A stretch of 38,176 nt of DNA from CAZKUN01 sp964555935 (GTDB lineage: Bacteria; Armatimonadota; Zipacnadia; Zipacnadales; VGFC01), in NCBI GenBank assembly GCA_964555935.1, contig CAZKUN010000068.1:1-38176 (forward strand), written 5' to 3'. The position numbers and the translations under genes were made by a program. Position 1 is the first letter of the stretch; every line of letters starts with the position of its first letter. This document shows positions 31,190 through 38,176 of this stretch, in pieces. The notes under the pieces are model-generated. The model had not been told where the DNA came from. It made no database searches and saw nothing but the letters and a program-made list of their open reading frames with translations.

Positions 31190-32716
31190 CTATCTCACCA
31201 TCTCAGCATCCATCCCCGCAATTACCCGTCTCCACTCCCTCTCGCCCGCCTCGCGGTGGCGTTTGAGCGCCGGGTCGCGCTTTGGATCCGCGCCGGCGCG
31301 CCTCAGCCTCGCGTGGCGGGCGACTGCCTTCTTGTGGTGTGGAAGCACGGTCTGGCGATACTGCTGCTCCACTGCTTCCTGACGTCCCTCGGACACGCGC
31401 GGCACGCGCAGCGCCCGGATCTCGTCGAAGCTGATATTCGGCACTCCCACGCCATTCGCCACGCGCGACACCTGCGCGCGGCCTACTTCTGACTTCAGGA
31501 ATGCGGCCAGGTAGAACGGGTTCATCCCATCCAGCCGAATGAGATCGACAAACGAGCCCACGCTCGCCGGCTGATCGCCCAGGAAGACCGCCACGCGGTG
31601 CTTGCCCAGCGATCCCTCGCCACTGCGAGGCAGCACGACGTCTCCCGGCTGAAGCATCGCCCGCTCGGCGACCCACGGGCTCTCTTCCGACACTCGCTGG
31701 GCGCCCGCCAAGTCCACGCCGCAGAACTGCACCTGCCCCTGGTTCACCAGCAATACTCCCGGATCCGCCGGTCGCGGCTTCTCGCCCGTCACGATCGGCC
31801 CGTACGTCAGATTGCGGATGTGCTCATCCAGCGGTCCCAGCGGGACGCGGCACGATTCCAACACTTCATCATAGGCTGGGTGCCAATACGTGGGGTCGAG
31901 TCTCCGCAGCAGGTCCGGCGTCGATTGGCGTCGCCGCGTCGCGAAATGCACCGGCAGGCGCCCATCCGTAGCCGGCTCATCCCAATCGGTCACCTCGCCG
32001 AGCAGCACCTGGTGGCGCGCGCTGGGGCGGCGTTTCGTCATGACCATCACCACGGTCTTCGCCGCTGCGCCGGTCCTGCGAAAGGTATTCTTCGGCAACC
32101 CAACAACCGCGTCGATCCGGACCCTCTCGAGCAGCCACTCGCGGACCTTGGCGTACCGCGCGTTAGCGCAGATCCCTTCCGGCAGTATGATCGCCACGTG
32201 GCCGCCGTCGCGCGCCAGCGAGAGGCACAGCTCCAGAAAAAGGGCATCCGCCGGGTAGCTCCGCAGGCGGTCCAGCGCCACCTTTCGCGGCTCCGCGCTC
32301 GGGCCATTTAGCGCCCACAGACCATACGCCGCCGCAATGTGGCGCGCGGTCGGATCGCGCATTTCACGCAGCCCCGCCGCGCCCGTTCCATAGGGCGGAT
32401 TCGCCACCACGAGGTCGAAGCTGCCCGCCGCGACCGGCGAGCGCAGGCCCGTGAGCGAGTCGGCGACCGCCGCGCGGGGCCCTCCTGGACGCGCGAGTGT
32501 TTCCGCGGCAAGCACGGGATCGCGCTCCACTCCGATCGTTCTTTCGGGTGGCGTGAGGCCGCGTTCGACGGCGCCCAAGAGCAGCGCGCCTTCGCCGCAG
32601 GCAGGATCGATAATCCGTGGGGATACGAGTGGGCCGATCGTCGCGTGTAAGACGTCGTACACGAGATTCACGGCGCGAGAGGGCGTGAAATGCTGCGCGT
32701 AGACCGGTGTTGACAC
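31190..32716 (-). CDS. N6-adenine DNA methyltransferase with fused specificity domain
   Basis: A 508-residue protein. The N-terminal HsdM-like half has motif I DPACGEG (37-43) and motif IV NPPYG (106-110), the signature of N6-adenine methylation. After about residue 290 the sequence resembles a target-recognition domain of HsdS: GEGSLGKHRVAVFLGD, NPFYLAAFLKSEVGRAQVSR and GVGVPNISFDEIRALRVP, then a helical tail. It thus combines modification and specificity as in type IIG or BREX-like enzymes. No restriction subunit lies nearby, so it may be an orphan methylase. GTG at 32716 is preferred because GAGG lies ten bases upstream; ATG at 32755 has no ribosome site and sits in a GCGCC hairpin. Confidence 0.85.
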   Translation of the reverse strand: MSTPVYAQHFTPSRAVNLVYDVLHATIGPLVSPRIIDPACGEGALLLGAVERGLTPPERTIGVERDPVLAAETLARPGGPRAAVADSLTGLRSPVAAGSFDLVVANPPYGTGAAGLREMRDPTARHIAAAYGLWALNGPSAEPRKVALDRLRSYPADALFLELCLSLARDGGHVAIILPEGICANARYAKVREWLLERVRIDAVVGLPKNTFRRTGAAAKTVVMVMTKRRPSARHQVLLGEVTDWDEPATDGRLPVHFATRRRQSTPDLLRRLDPTYWHPAYDEVLESCRVPLGPLDEHIRNLTYGPIVTGEKPRPADPGVLLVNQGQVQFCGVDLAGAQRVSEESPWVAERAMLQPGDVVLPRSGEGSLGKHRVAVFLGDQPASVGSFVDLIRLDGMNPFYLAAFLKSEVGRAQVSRVANGVGVPNISFDEIRALRVPRVSEGRQEAVEQQYRQTVLPHHKKAVARHARLRRAGADPKRDPALKRHREAGEREWRRVIAGMDAEMVR

Positions 32717-32892
32717 GGGTCGCTTGCCTCGAGTGACGCGCCCCGAAAGGCGCATCGTAGTGTGTGTGCGACCGTATTGGCCCGCAATACGCCGCGAGTC
32801 GACGGGTCCGTGTTTCGGTGTCTATTCAGTTGTCTATCTTGCGCCCGGCTCCGACACTGTTGCCGTCGTCGGCTATCCGGCGAGCTCTTCGG

Positions 32893-32961
32893 CGAAAAAT
32901 CAGGGACAGGTACGGAGTTTCGCACACAACGCGAAATCCATACCAGTCCCGGAGTTTTTCG
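32893..32961. repeat. REP/MITE-like element, copy 3 (GGGACAG family)
   Basis: Ends CGAAAAATCAGGGACAG and CCCGGAGTTTTTCG equal copy 2. Arms 32903-32916 and 32937-32950 differ from perfect complementarity at two positions; an inner TTTCGC/GCGAAA is kept. The gap 32756-33124 otherwise holds one hairpin (33048-33067) and no gene I can see. Confidence 0.85.
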
Positions 32962-33047
32962 TTTGATGCCCCAGGGGCGAAGCCACGCCGATCAGCACTA
33001 GACCCATCGATACGTTGCTTCGCCCCATGTATTCACATTCAGTTGTG

Positions 33048-33067
33048 GACGAGCCTTCCGGCTCGTC
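33048..33067. repeat. Dispersed hairpin
   Basis: GACGAGCCTTCCGGCTCGTC, preceded by TGTG and followed by GTCCGCGATCC, has a 7-bp perfect stem plus extension. It lies 57 bases downstream of the GyrA-like mini-gene's stop. Confidence 0.65.
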
Positions 33068-33124
33068 GTCCGCGATCCATCGAGCTTCCCCCCAAACGTC
33101 GGGCTCGATCTCGCAGTGGTACGG

Positions 33125-33430
33125 CTAGACGCAGACCGCCTCGACCTCATCGTCATCCGCCAGCGTGATGAGCTTGACGCCACCTGCCGTGCGACTGCGG
33201 GTGGTGATGTCATCCACGCTGATGCGAAGGGCCATGCCCTTGGCGGTGAGGATGAGAACGCTCTCGCCTGCGCCGCACGTCACGCCAACCGCTGCCGCAA
33301 TCTCGCCGGAGTCTTCCGTGACATTGAAGCCGGTGACGCCTTTACCGCCGCGACCGCGAACCTGGAACTGATCTGCACACGTGACTTTGCCGATGCCGTT
33401 TTCCGTGACCACCAACACTGCGTTTGCCAA
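33125..33430 (-). CDS. Stand-alone GyrA C-terminal-domain-like mini-protein
   Basis: A 101-residue protein closely resembling part of the DNA gyrase subunit A C-terminal pinwheel, which wraps DNA. It shows AVLVVTENGIGKVT, then QVRGRGGKGVTGFNV, LILTAKGMALRISVDDI and GGVKLI, about two blades, compared with five or six in GyrA. No breakage-reunion domain is nearby. TTG at 33430 follows AAGGAG by eight bases, and a good promoter lies about 60 bases upstream, so this looks like an expressed gene and not a mere fragment. A five-codon frame (ATG-AAC-GAA-AAG-GAG-TGA) overlaps the ribosome site. Could be a DNA-topology modulator or a gyrA remnant; the family match is sure, the function is not. Confidence 0.75.
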   Translation of the reverse strand: MANAVLVVTENGIGKVTCADQFQVRGRGGKGVTGFNVTEDSGEIAAAVGVTCGAGESVLILTAKGMALRISVDDITTRSRTAGGVKLITLADDDEVEAVCV

Positions 33431-33488
33431 GTGGGTCACTCCTTTTCGTTCATGGTTTTTGCTGCATGCAGCATCCCGCACCAAAGAT

Positions 33489-33516
33489 TGTATAGCATCA
33501 GAACCTTGGCCGTCAA
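33489..33516 (-). promoter_or_regulatory. Sigma-70-type promoter of GyrA-like mini-gene
   Basis: Minus strand: TTGACG (33516-33511), 16 bases, TATACA (33494-33489). Expected transcription start is near 33482. A 12-base palindrome GCTGCATGCAGC at 33461-33472 would fall in the leader or act as an operator. This is the best sigma-70 match I found in the window. Confidence 0.5.
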
Positions 33517-33626
33517 GCACCCTGAGCGCCAGAACGCGCCGATTCTCACTTGACCACTCCACTCAATGCCTCTACCGCGGGACTGATTCTGACGGGGAAG
33601 TCCGACGCGATCCGGCGCCGTCGGCT

Positions 33627-34859
33627 CTACTCGCGGACCTTGATCCGAAGGAAATGCACCCGCCCCTCGCCCACGCCGCCGGCCGGCGAATCGGTAAACG
33701 ATCCGATCACGTAGCCGTCTTCGGTGATCTCTCGCGCGCCCCCGATGGCGTAGATGTTGCCAGCGGGCCCGCTGGCCCCGTAGTCGTGCCACGTGTCGCC
33801 GTTATCGCGGCTCTCGAGGCATCCGAGGCGGTCGCCCCAGAGCCCAACGAAGTACAGCGGCGAGTCCGGATCATCCGAATCGGTGGCGAAGAAACCGTCC
33901 AGCCCCATCAGCGAGATCTCCTCGCCCTTGAACTCGGCGCCGGTGTCGATTTCCCGCTTGCCCGTGGCGACGTCGTAGCGGATGTAATGCTCGCGTCGAG
34001 CCTGTAGCTGCGCCATATAGGCAAAGTGGGCTTTCCCCCGCTTGCACAGGAAGCCGGACAGGAACGTGTGCGCGTCGAACTCGTCGCGCAGCGAGACCAT
34101 CGTGGACGGGCCGCTGTCGTCCGCCACGACCGGCGGCGCGAGCGGCGTCCCATCCATCGTCCGCCACGTCTCTCCCCCATCGTCAGAAAGCATGTGGTGG
34201 ATGCTGCGATACATGTAGAGGCCGTGCTGTTGCGTCGTCCAGGCGGCGTGGAGGACGCCTGATGGCTCGAGGTACAGGAACGGGTACATCACGCCGGCGT
34301 TGCTCCCGGCCTTCAGCAGGTGCGTTGCGCGCGTGACCTCCCCGTTCAGTGTCAGCGTACTGAGCTGGCCATGGTGCGCCAGCCAATACAGCTGCTTCCG
34401 GCCGGGATCATACATCGCCGCGAACTTGCCGGCGGAGCCGCCCGGGATCGTGTGGATTGTCGGATCGGAATAGTCGTTCTCCGCCAGGAACAGGTACAGG
34501 TAAGCGTTATGGTCGCCGAAATCCGGGCGGATGAGGTAGATGTTCCCAGCCTCGTCCGTCTCCAGCGTTGCCGGATTCGTCGCGTTCGTCTCTTCCCAGA
34601 CGGTCTCGAAGGTCTCTCCGCCGTCCTGACTCCGCGACAGTCTCCACTGCTGCGCCGTGTAGGCATCGTTCCGGCTCCGCAGGTGGGTCATGAAAATGCC
34701 GCTAGCGTTGCTCACGACTTTCTGGTTGTGGCTCTGGAACGTGCCATAGCCCGTCGCGTCGGCGTCCACGCAGGTCAGCTCGATCTTACGCAACGCGCCA
34801 TCTCCCCCTTGCGCATTCGCCGCTTCGAGTCCACACGCCATCAGCAATCCCAGCATCAT
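33627..34859 (-). CDS. Secreted BNR / sialidase-like propeller protein
   Basis: A 410-residue protein with a short signal peptide (MMLGLLMACGLEAANAQ). It shows Asp-box-type repeats (SRSQDGGETFETVW, SDDGGETWRTMD, ESRDNGDTWHDYG) and propeller strands between them, the fold of six-bladed BNR/exo-sialidase-like proteins. The catalytic Arg triad of sialidases cannot be assigned, so it may be non-enzymatic. ATG at 34859 overlaps the acyltransferase TGA (ATGA), with GGAG five bases upstream, so translation is coupled. It is the last gene of a probable sensor-acyltransferase-BNR operon. Role unknown; glycan recognition is possible. Confidence 0.8.
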   Translation of the reverse strand: MMLGLLMACGLEAANAQGGDGALRKIELTCVDADATGYGTFQSHNQKVVSNASGIFMTHLRSRNDAYTAQQWRLSRSQDGGETFETVWEETNATNPATLETDEAGNIYLIRPDFGDHNAYLYLFLAENDYSDPTIHTIPGGSAGKFAAMYDPGRKQLYWLAHHGQLSTLTLNGEVTRATHLLKAGSNAGVMYPFLYLEPSGVLHAAWTTQQHGLYMYRSIHHMLSDDGGETWRTMDGTPLAPPVVADDSGPSTMVSLRDEFDAHTFLSGFLCKRGKAHFAYMAQLQARREHYIRYDVATGKREIDTGAEFKGEEISLMGLDGFFATDSDDPDSPLYFVGLWGDRLGCLESRDNGDTWHDYGASGPAGNIYAIGGAREITEDGYVIGSFTDSPAGGVGEGRVHFLRIKVRE

Positions 34860-35794
34860 TCGGGCTCCTGATCCTCGGGCTCGGGGTCCTGCCGGTCCTT
34901 CCACCGATTGTGCGTCCACAGCCACTGCTCCGGGTGCTCCGTGATGGCCTCAGCGATAACATCCATGATGGCCTGCGTGTAGATGGCCACGGCCTTGTCG
35001 CGGTCCGGCTCATCCGGCGGGAGGATCTCGTCGGTGAAGCGACACCGCAGCAGATCGCCCTTCTCTCGCACGACGAAACAAGGCACGATGGCGCACCCCG
35101 TGCGTAGCGCGAGCGTCGCCGGGCCCTTCGTACACCACGCGGGGCGCCCGAGGAATTCGCAGAGGACGGCTCCCGAGGCGGCGTGTTGGTCGGGAAGGAT
35201 GGCCAATATGCCATTCTTGCGCAGGTGTCTGATCATGCCCACGACGTCGTCCACGCCGAGAATCCGCACACCCCCGCCGCCGCGCGCCCGGTTTATGATC
35301 GATGTCGCGCCCGCGTCCGACGCATCCCGAGCGACCACGGCCATGTCAAGCCCCTCAAGTCGACCCCGGGCGCCAAGCACTTCCCAGTTGCCGCAGTGCG
35401 CCGTCAGGAAAATCGCACCCTTGCCCCGCTCGAGCGCGCGGTGAAGGATGTCGACGTTCTCGACCAACACGGTCTCCCTCAGTTCCTCGGCGCTGAGCGT
35501 GGGCACCTTGAATAGTTCGGGGAAGAGCTTGCAGATATTCCCAGTGACGCCGCGACGGATGGTCTTGCGCTCTTTGGCCGTGAACCGGTCTCCGAAGCAT
35601 TTTGCCAGGTTCTCATCGGCCAGTTTCTGTCGCCGCCAGGTGATCAACATGAACGCGGGGACCCACATGGCCCCGATTCTCCGGCACCAAGAGAGCGGGA
35701 GAAGCCGAGTGATCGCCATCATCGTGGTGGCAACGATCCGCGCGCTCAGCCGCTCAATTGCGCGCCGCGCTTTGCCTTTGGTTGGTCGTGTCAT
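34856..35794 (-). CDS. Lipid A biosynthesis acyltransferase (LpxL/HtrB family)
   Basis: A 312-residue inner-membrane enzyme that would add a secondary fatty acyl chain from acyl-ACP to a lipid A precursor or similar lipid. The catalytic HCGNWE motif gives His133 and Glu138; LPDQ (Asp202) and the HNRW motif near the end also fit the family. An N-terminal hydrophobic helix (about residues 22-50) anchors it. Length is usual. Start ATG 35794 has no strong ribosome site; the sensor gene ends 79 bases upstream. It shares an ATGA junction with the BNR gene. Presence of this enzyme supports an outer membrane with lipid A. Confidence 0.93.
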   Translation of the reverse strand: MTRPTKGKARRAIERLSARIVATTMMAITRLLPLSWCRRIGAMWVPAFMLITWRRQKLADENLAKCFGDRFTAKERKTIRRGVTGNICKLFPELFKVPTLSAEELRETVLVENVDILHRALERGKGAIFLTAHCGNWEVLGARGRLEGLDMAVVARDASDAGATSIINRARGGGGVRILGVDDVVGMIRHLRKNGILAILPDQHAASGAVLCEFLGRPAWCTKGPATLALRTGCAIVPCFVVREKGDLLRCRFTDEILPPDEPDRDKAVAIYTQAIMDVIAEAITEHPEQWLWTHNRWKDRQDPEPEDQEPE

Positions 35795-35872
35795 TAGGTG
35801 TCCGAGAGGGTCTCAGCAATTCCTGCCGGCTCTTGGTCTCTGCGTTTCCAGTATCGCGCTTCATCGCCGCCG

Positions 35873-37774
35873 CTACACGTCATCCTCGTCGCCGGTAAAC
35901 TCCGGATACAGCTTCTGCGCGCAATCCGGGCAGATGCTATGGGTGAACTCCGCGTCCGAGTGCTCCCTGACGTAGCTCTCGATCTGCTTCCAGTAGCCCG
36001 TGTCGTCGCGAACCGCCTTGCACGACGCGCAGATCGGCAGCAGACCCTCCAGCGTCTTAATCTGCGCCAGGGCCTCCTGCAGCTCAACGATCAGCCGCTC
36101 TCGCTCCTCCTCGGCCAGCTTGCGAGCGTTCACGTCGAGCACGACTCCATCCCAGATGATCTCCCCCGCATCGCCCTTGCGCGGCCGGCCGATCACCTGG
36201 ACCCACTTCTGCCCGCCGTCGATCGATTTCAGTCGGCACTCATACTCCAGCGGCGACAGGTCCTTGGCCGACTCATCGGACGCCTCGAGCAATCCCGGCA
36301 AGTCTTCCTCGACGATGAACTCCAGCTCGCGGCCCAGATATTCCGGAGCCTCCTCGACGCTCACGCCCGTCAGGTCGACGACCCCGCGGCTGACGAACGC
36401 CAGGCGCGAACTGCCGTTGGCCTCTCCGATGAACTGAAACACCGCGCCCGGCAGATTCGCGGCAACTGCTTTCAACGGCAGCGTGTCTGAGATCTCCTTG
36501 AACCACTGGACCCACTCCGCGGGCACGTCCGGAATCGGCGTCGGCCCGGCAATCGCCTCGGTCCGGATGTGGTTCACGAGGCCTATTGCGGGCTTCACGT
36601 AATGGTATCGCATCAGCGCGTGAGTGATCAGCAAGAACAGGGCCAGCCCCAGGATCACCACGCCATAGATTCCTGAATTCTCGACGAAACCTGTCACGAG
36701 ACCTCGCCGCGCGATGATCCCCACCAATCGCCACGGCCGATCCGATCGGGCCTTCATCAGCATCTCGTATCCCGCGACCTTTTTGTGATCCGGCAAGCGC
36801 TCGTGACGAGTCCGGCGAACGCCGTCGCCGTCGGGCGTGAACTCCAGCAGCGCCTCGCCCTCCTCGCGCAACCGCTCCGGCAACACGTCGGCAAACGGCA
36901 CGGGATCCATCTGCGCCGCGATCTCTCGACCTGTCATCGCCAGCACTTGGCCTGCCTTCGATAGGAGGAGCAACTCGCCCGGGCGATCTTCGTCCAAACT
37001 CACCCAGTCAGCCATGCCCGCCAGGTCGACGCTGGTCCCGACGATGGCAATGACCTCGCCGCCCTGGCTCACCGGCGCCACGCAGCTCACGACCATCTGA
37101 TCGCCCGTCAGCCCAACGTGGGGCTCCGTCCACCAATCCGCCGGCGATGCCGCGTCCACATCCAGAGCCGCGCCCAGTTGCCACGCCGGCCCGGCATATA
37201 GGGCGTCAAACAGCCCGTCTATGTCGTCTACGCCGGCGCCTTCGAGGAGATCCGTCGAGGAGATCCACGGGTATACCTGCAGCACGGCGTCGCGGGAGAG
37301 ATAGAAGCTGCGGGTAAGATTCGGCCCGGCGCGATGGGCCATCCGCTGCTGGGAGGCCAGCTTCTCAACGATGGCCAGGTCGCGCCGGACGCCTGGTGAT
37401 CCCTCCCACTGGCTACTGCGGATGATGTTGCCGCTCGCCTCCTGGGCAGGTTCATCGGCATCGTCCCTCGTTGGCGACGAGGGCCAGGCGATTGAGCGGG
37501 ATGACTGTACCGGGGGCCCCGCCATCTCCGTGGCGTCCCCTCGCATCACGTCGACATACGCGTGGCCGGAATGCACGACTCGGTCGATGCCCACCGCGCG
37601 CCCGACCAACATGCTCGTCGTGACGCGGAGCTGCTCCTTGCCGTAGGTGGCAAACTGCACGCGACACAGTTCGCCAACCAGCAGCACGAAGAAGAGCACG
37701 CCCCCGATCAGCGTCATCCGGTAGGTCGCGCCCAGCATCTCCGTAGATGCATCCGTCTTGCCCACGCCGCGCAT
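35873..37774 (-). CDS. Membrane sensor: dCache-like domain, PAS, zinc-ribbon C-terminus
   Basis: A 633-residue protein. TM1 (about 20-40), a large periplasmic region (about 41-355) with dCache-like sequence (ISSTDLLEGAGVDD, VVSCVAPVSQGGEVIAIVGT, then GELLLLSKAGQVLA), TM2 (about 360-382), a PAS/PAC unit (about 435-560: FQFIGEANGSSRLAFVSRGV, LEYECRLKSIDGGQKWVQV) and a coiled coil. The C-terminus has LPICASCKAVRDDTGYW...ICPDC, with Cys582, Cys585, Cys615 and Cys618 as probable zinc ligands. No kinase, GGDEF or methyl-accepting domain follows, so output must be by partner binding through this ribbon. ATG 37774 follows GAGG. It probably heads an operon with the acyltransferase and BNR genes. Confidence 0.85.
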   Translation of the reverse strand: MRGVGKTDASTEMLGATYRMTLIGGVLFFVLLVGELCRVQFATYGKEQLRVTTSMLVGRAVGIDRVVHSGHAYVDVMRGDATEMAGPPVQSSRSIAWPSSPTRDDADEPAQEASGNIIRSSQWEGSPGVRRDLAIVEKLASQQRMAHRAGPNLTRSFYLSRDAVLQVYPWISSTDLLEGAGVDDIDGLFDALYAGPAWQLGAALDVDAASPADWWTEPHVGLTGDQMVVSCVAPVSQGGEVIAIVGTSVDLAGMADWVSLDEDRPGELLLLSKAGQVLAMTGREIAAQMDPVPFADVLPERLREEGEALLEFTPDGDGVRRTRHERLPDHKKVAGYEMLMKARSDRPWRLVGIIARRGLVTGFVENSGIYGVVILGLALFLLITHALMRYHYVKPAIGLVNHIRTEAIAGPTPIPDVPAEWVQWFKEISDTLPLKAVAANLPGAVFQFIGEANGSSRLAFVSRGVVDLTGVSVEEAPEYLGRELEFIVEEDLPGLLEASDESAKDLSPLEYECRLKSIDGGQKWVQVIGRPRKGDAGEIIWDGVVLDVNARKLAEEERERLIVELQEALAQIKTLEGLLPICASCKAVRDDTGYWKQIESYVREHSDAEFTHSICPDCAQKLYPEFTGDEDDV

Positions 37775-37897
37775 GGTCGCCTCATCACCCCTCGTGAGTC
37801 CGCCAGCACGGGCATTGTACCACAATACTGGCCCCGCGAGACAACCGCAGTTGCCATTCCGGGCCGCCCACAGCGCCCTCACCCCCCCATTTCGCCC

Positions 37898-37927
37898 TTG
37901 ACACGTTTCGTGGCCGCCGACTATCCT
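37898..37927 (+). promoter_or_regulatory. Weak candidate sigma-70 promoter, rightward
   Basis: TTGACA (37898-37903), 18 bases, TATCCT (37922-37927) on the plus strand. No gene follows inside the window, so any transcript would continue beyond its right end. Confidence 0.22.
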
Positions 37928-38087
37928 TGGCTCCCGGTCTACTTCGTGGCACGGAGCCGCATCGTGTTGTGGACCCCTCGTGTAGGAGCGACCTCAGTCA
38001 CATTACAGGAATTGCGCGATGTCCCTGGCGAGGCGCCGGTGAGAAGCATGTGCCGCACGGATCGCCTCGCGCTCTCATCTGCCCAAT

Positions 38088-38175
38088 CCCTGTAAGAGGG
38101 GCTTTAGCCCCGACGCCGTTATTTCTGCCGGTACCGGCGTCTACGGCGTCGGGGCTAAAGCCCCTCTTACAGGGG
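38088..38175. repeat. Inverted pair of GGGGCT hairpin units
   Basis: Two copies of the unit at 30-57 face each other: CCCTGTAAGAGGGGCTTTAG... from 38088 and ...CTAAAGCCCCTCTTACAGGG to 38175. Together they form an inverted repeat of about 30-bp arms around 25 bases containing CCGGTACCGG. A degraded TGTAGGAGCGACCTCAGTC copy lies at 37980-38000. The gap 37775-38176 holds no gene I can see. Confidence 0.8.
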
Positions 38176-38176
38176 T

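Noticed and set aside
30..38175. End repeats as att sites or termini of one mobile element spanning the window
   Set aside because: The unit is one of many dispersed hairpins, no integrase is present, and the right end carries an inverted pair and not a simple direct copy.

Overview
The window is GC-rich (mid-60s % by eye) bacterial chromosome with about 30 genes, roughly two thirds of them on the minus strand. A lipid A acyltransferase homologue (34856-35794) indicates an outer membrane. Many secreted or Tat-exported proteins (DUF1080, DUF362, BNR, five-bladed propeller, EF-hand, TolB-like), ankyrin proteins, an ECF sigma factor and abundant short hairpin repeats resemble genomes of the Planctomycetota / Hydrogenedentota / Sumerlaeota type. 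No marker gene is present, so that placement is inference. There is no rRNA, tRNA, CRISPR array, integrase or transposase gene that I can see.

Layout. 1-6.6 kb: small membrane proteins, a Gfo/Idh/MocA oxidoreductase, an alpha/beta hydrolase, N-acetylglucosamine-6-phosphate deacetylase (nagA) and a family 2 glycosyltransferase. A decayed BrnT-type toxin and a BrnA-like partner lie between nagA and the glycosyltransferase, bracketed by two copies of the nagA 5' end. 6.8-11.7 kb: a metallophosphoesterase, a secreted LolA-like protein, an exported T4 gp19-type tail-tube domain protein, a convergent Tat-exported protein, and three small proteins, two of them tandem paralogues. 12-15.5 kb: a DUF1080 protein, a frameshifted TolB-like propeller and a Tat-exported DUF362 protein. 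15.8-23.5 kb: two membrane-anchored ankyrin giants, duplicated with their upstream regions, flanking a secreted propeller protein; the second copy is broken by frameshifts. 23.6-27.8 kb: a methyltransferase-like/HEAT fusion, then an ECF sigma, putative anti-sigma and Spy-like gene set, then a secreted Gly-rich protein. 28-31 kb: a secreted protein with PPC-like repeats and an EF-hand protein. 31-33.5 kb: an orphan adenine methyltransferase with a fused target-recognition domain and a stand-alone GyrA C-terminal-domain mini-gene. 33.6-37.8 kb: a PAS sensor, the lipid A acyltransferase and a BNR protein, probably one operon.

The most distinctive layer is the repeats. Dozens of short perfect hairpins occupy intergenic space. 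Many share flanks (GTAGG- on one side, -GCCGTCGCC on the other) but have unrelated stem sequences, and two are read in frame inside coding genes. A second family is a roughly 65-70 nt REP/MITE-like element (GGGACAG...CTGTCCC), seen three times. Four single-base losses, three of them in C/G runs, break otherwise intact reading frames and could be assembly errors.
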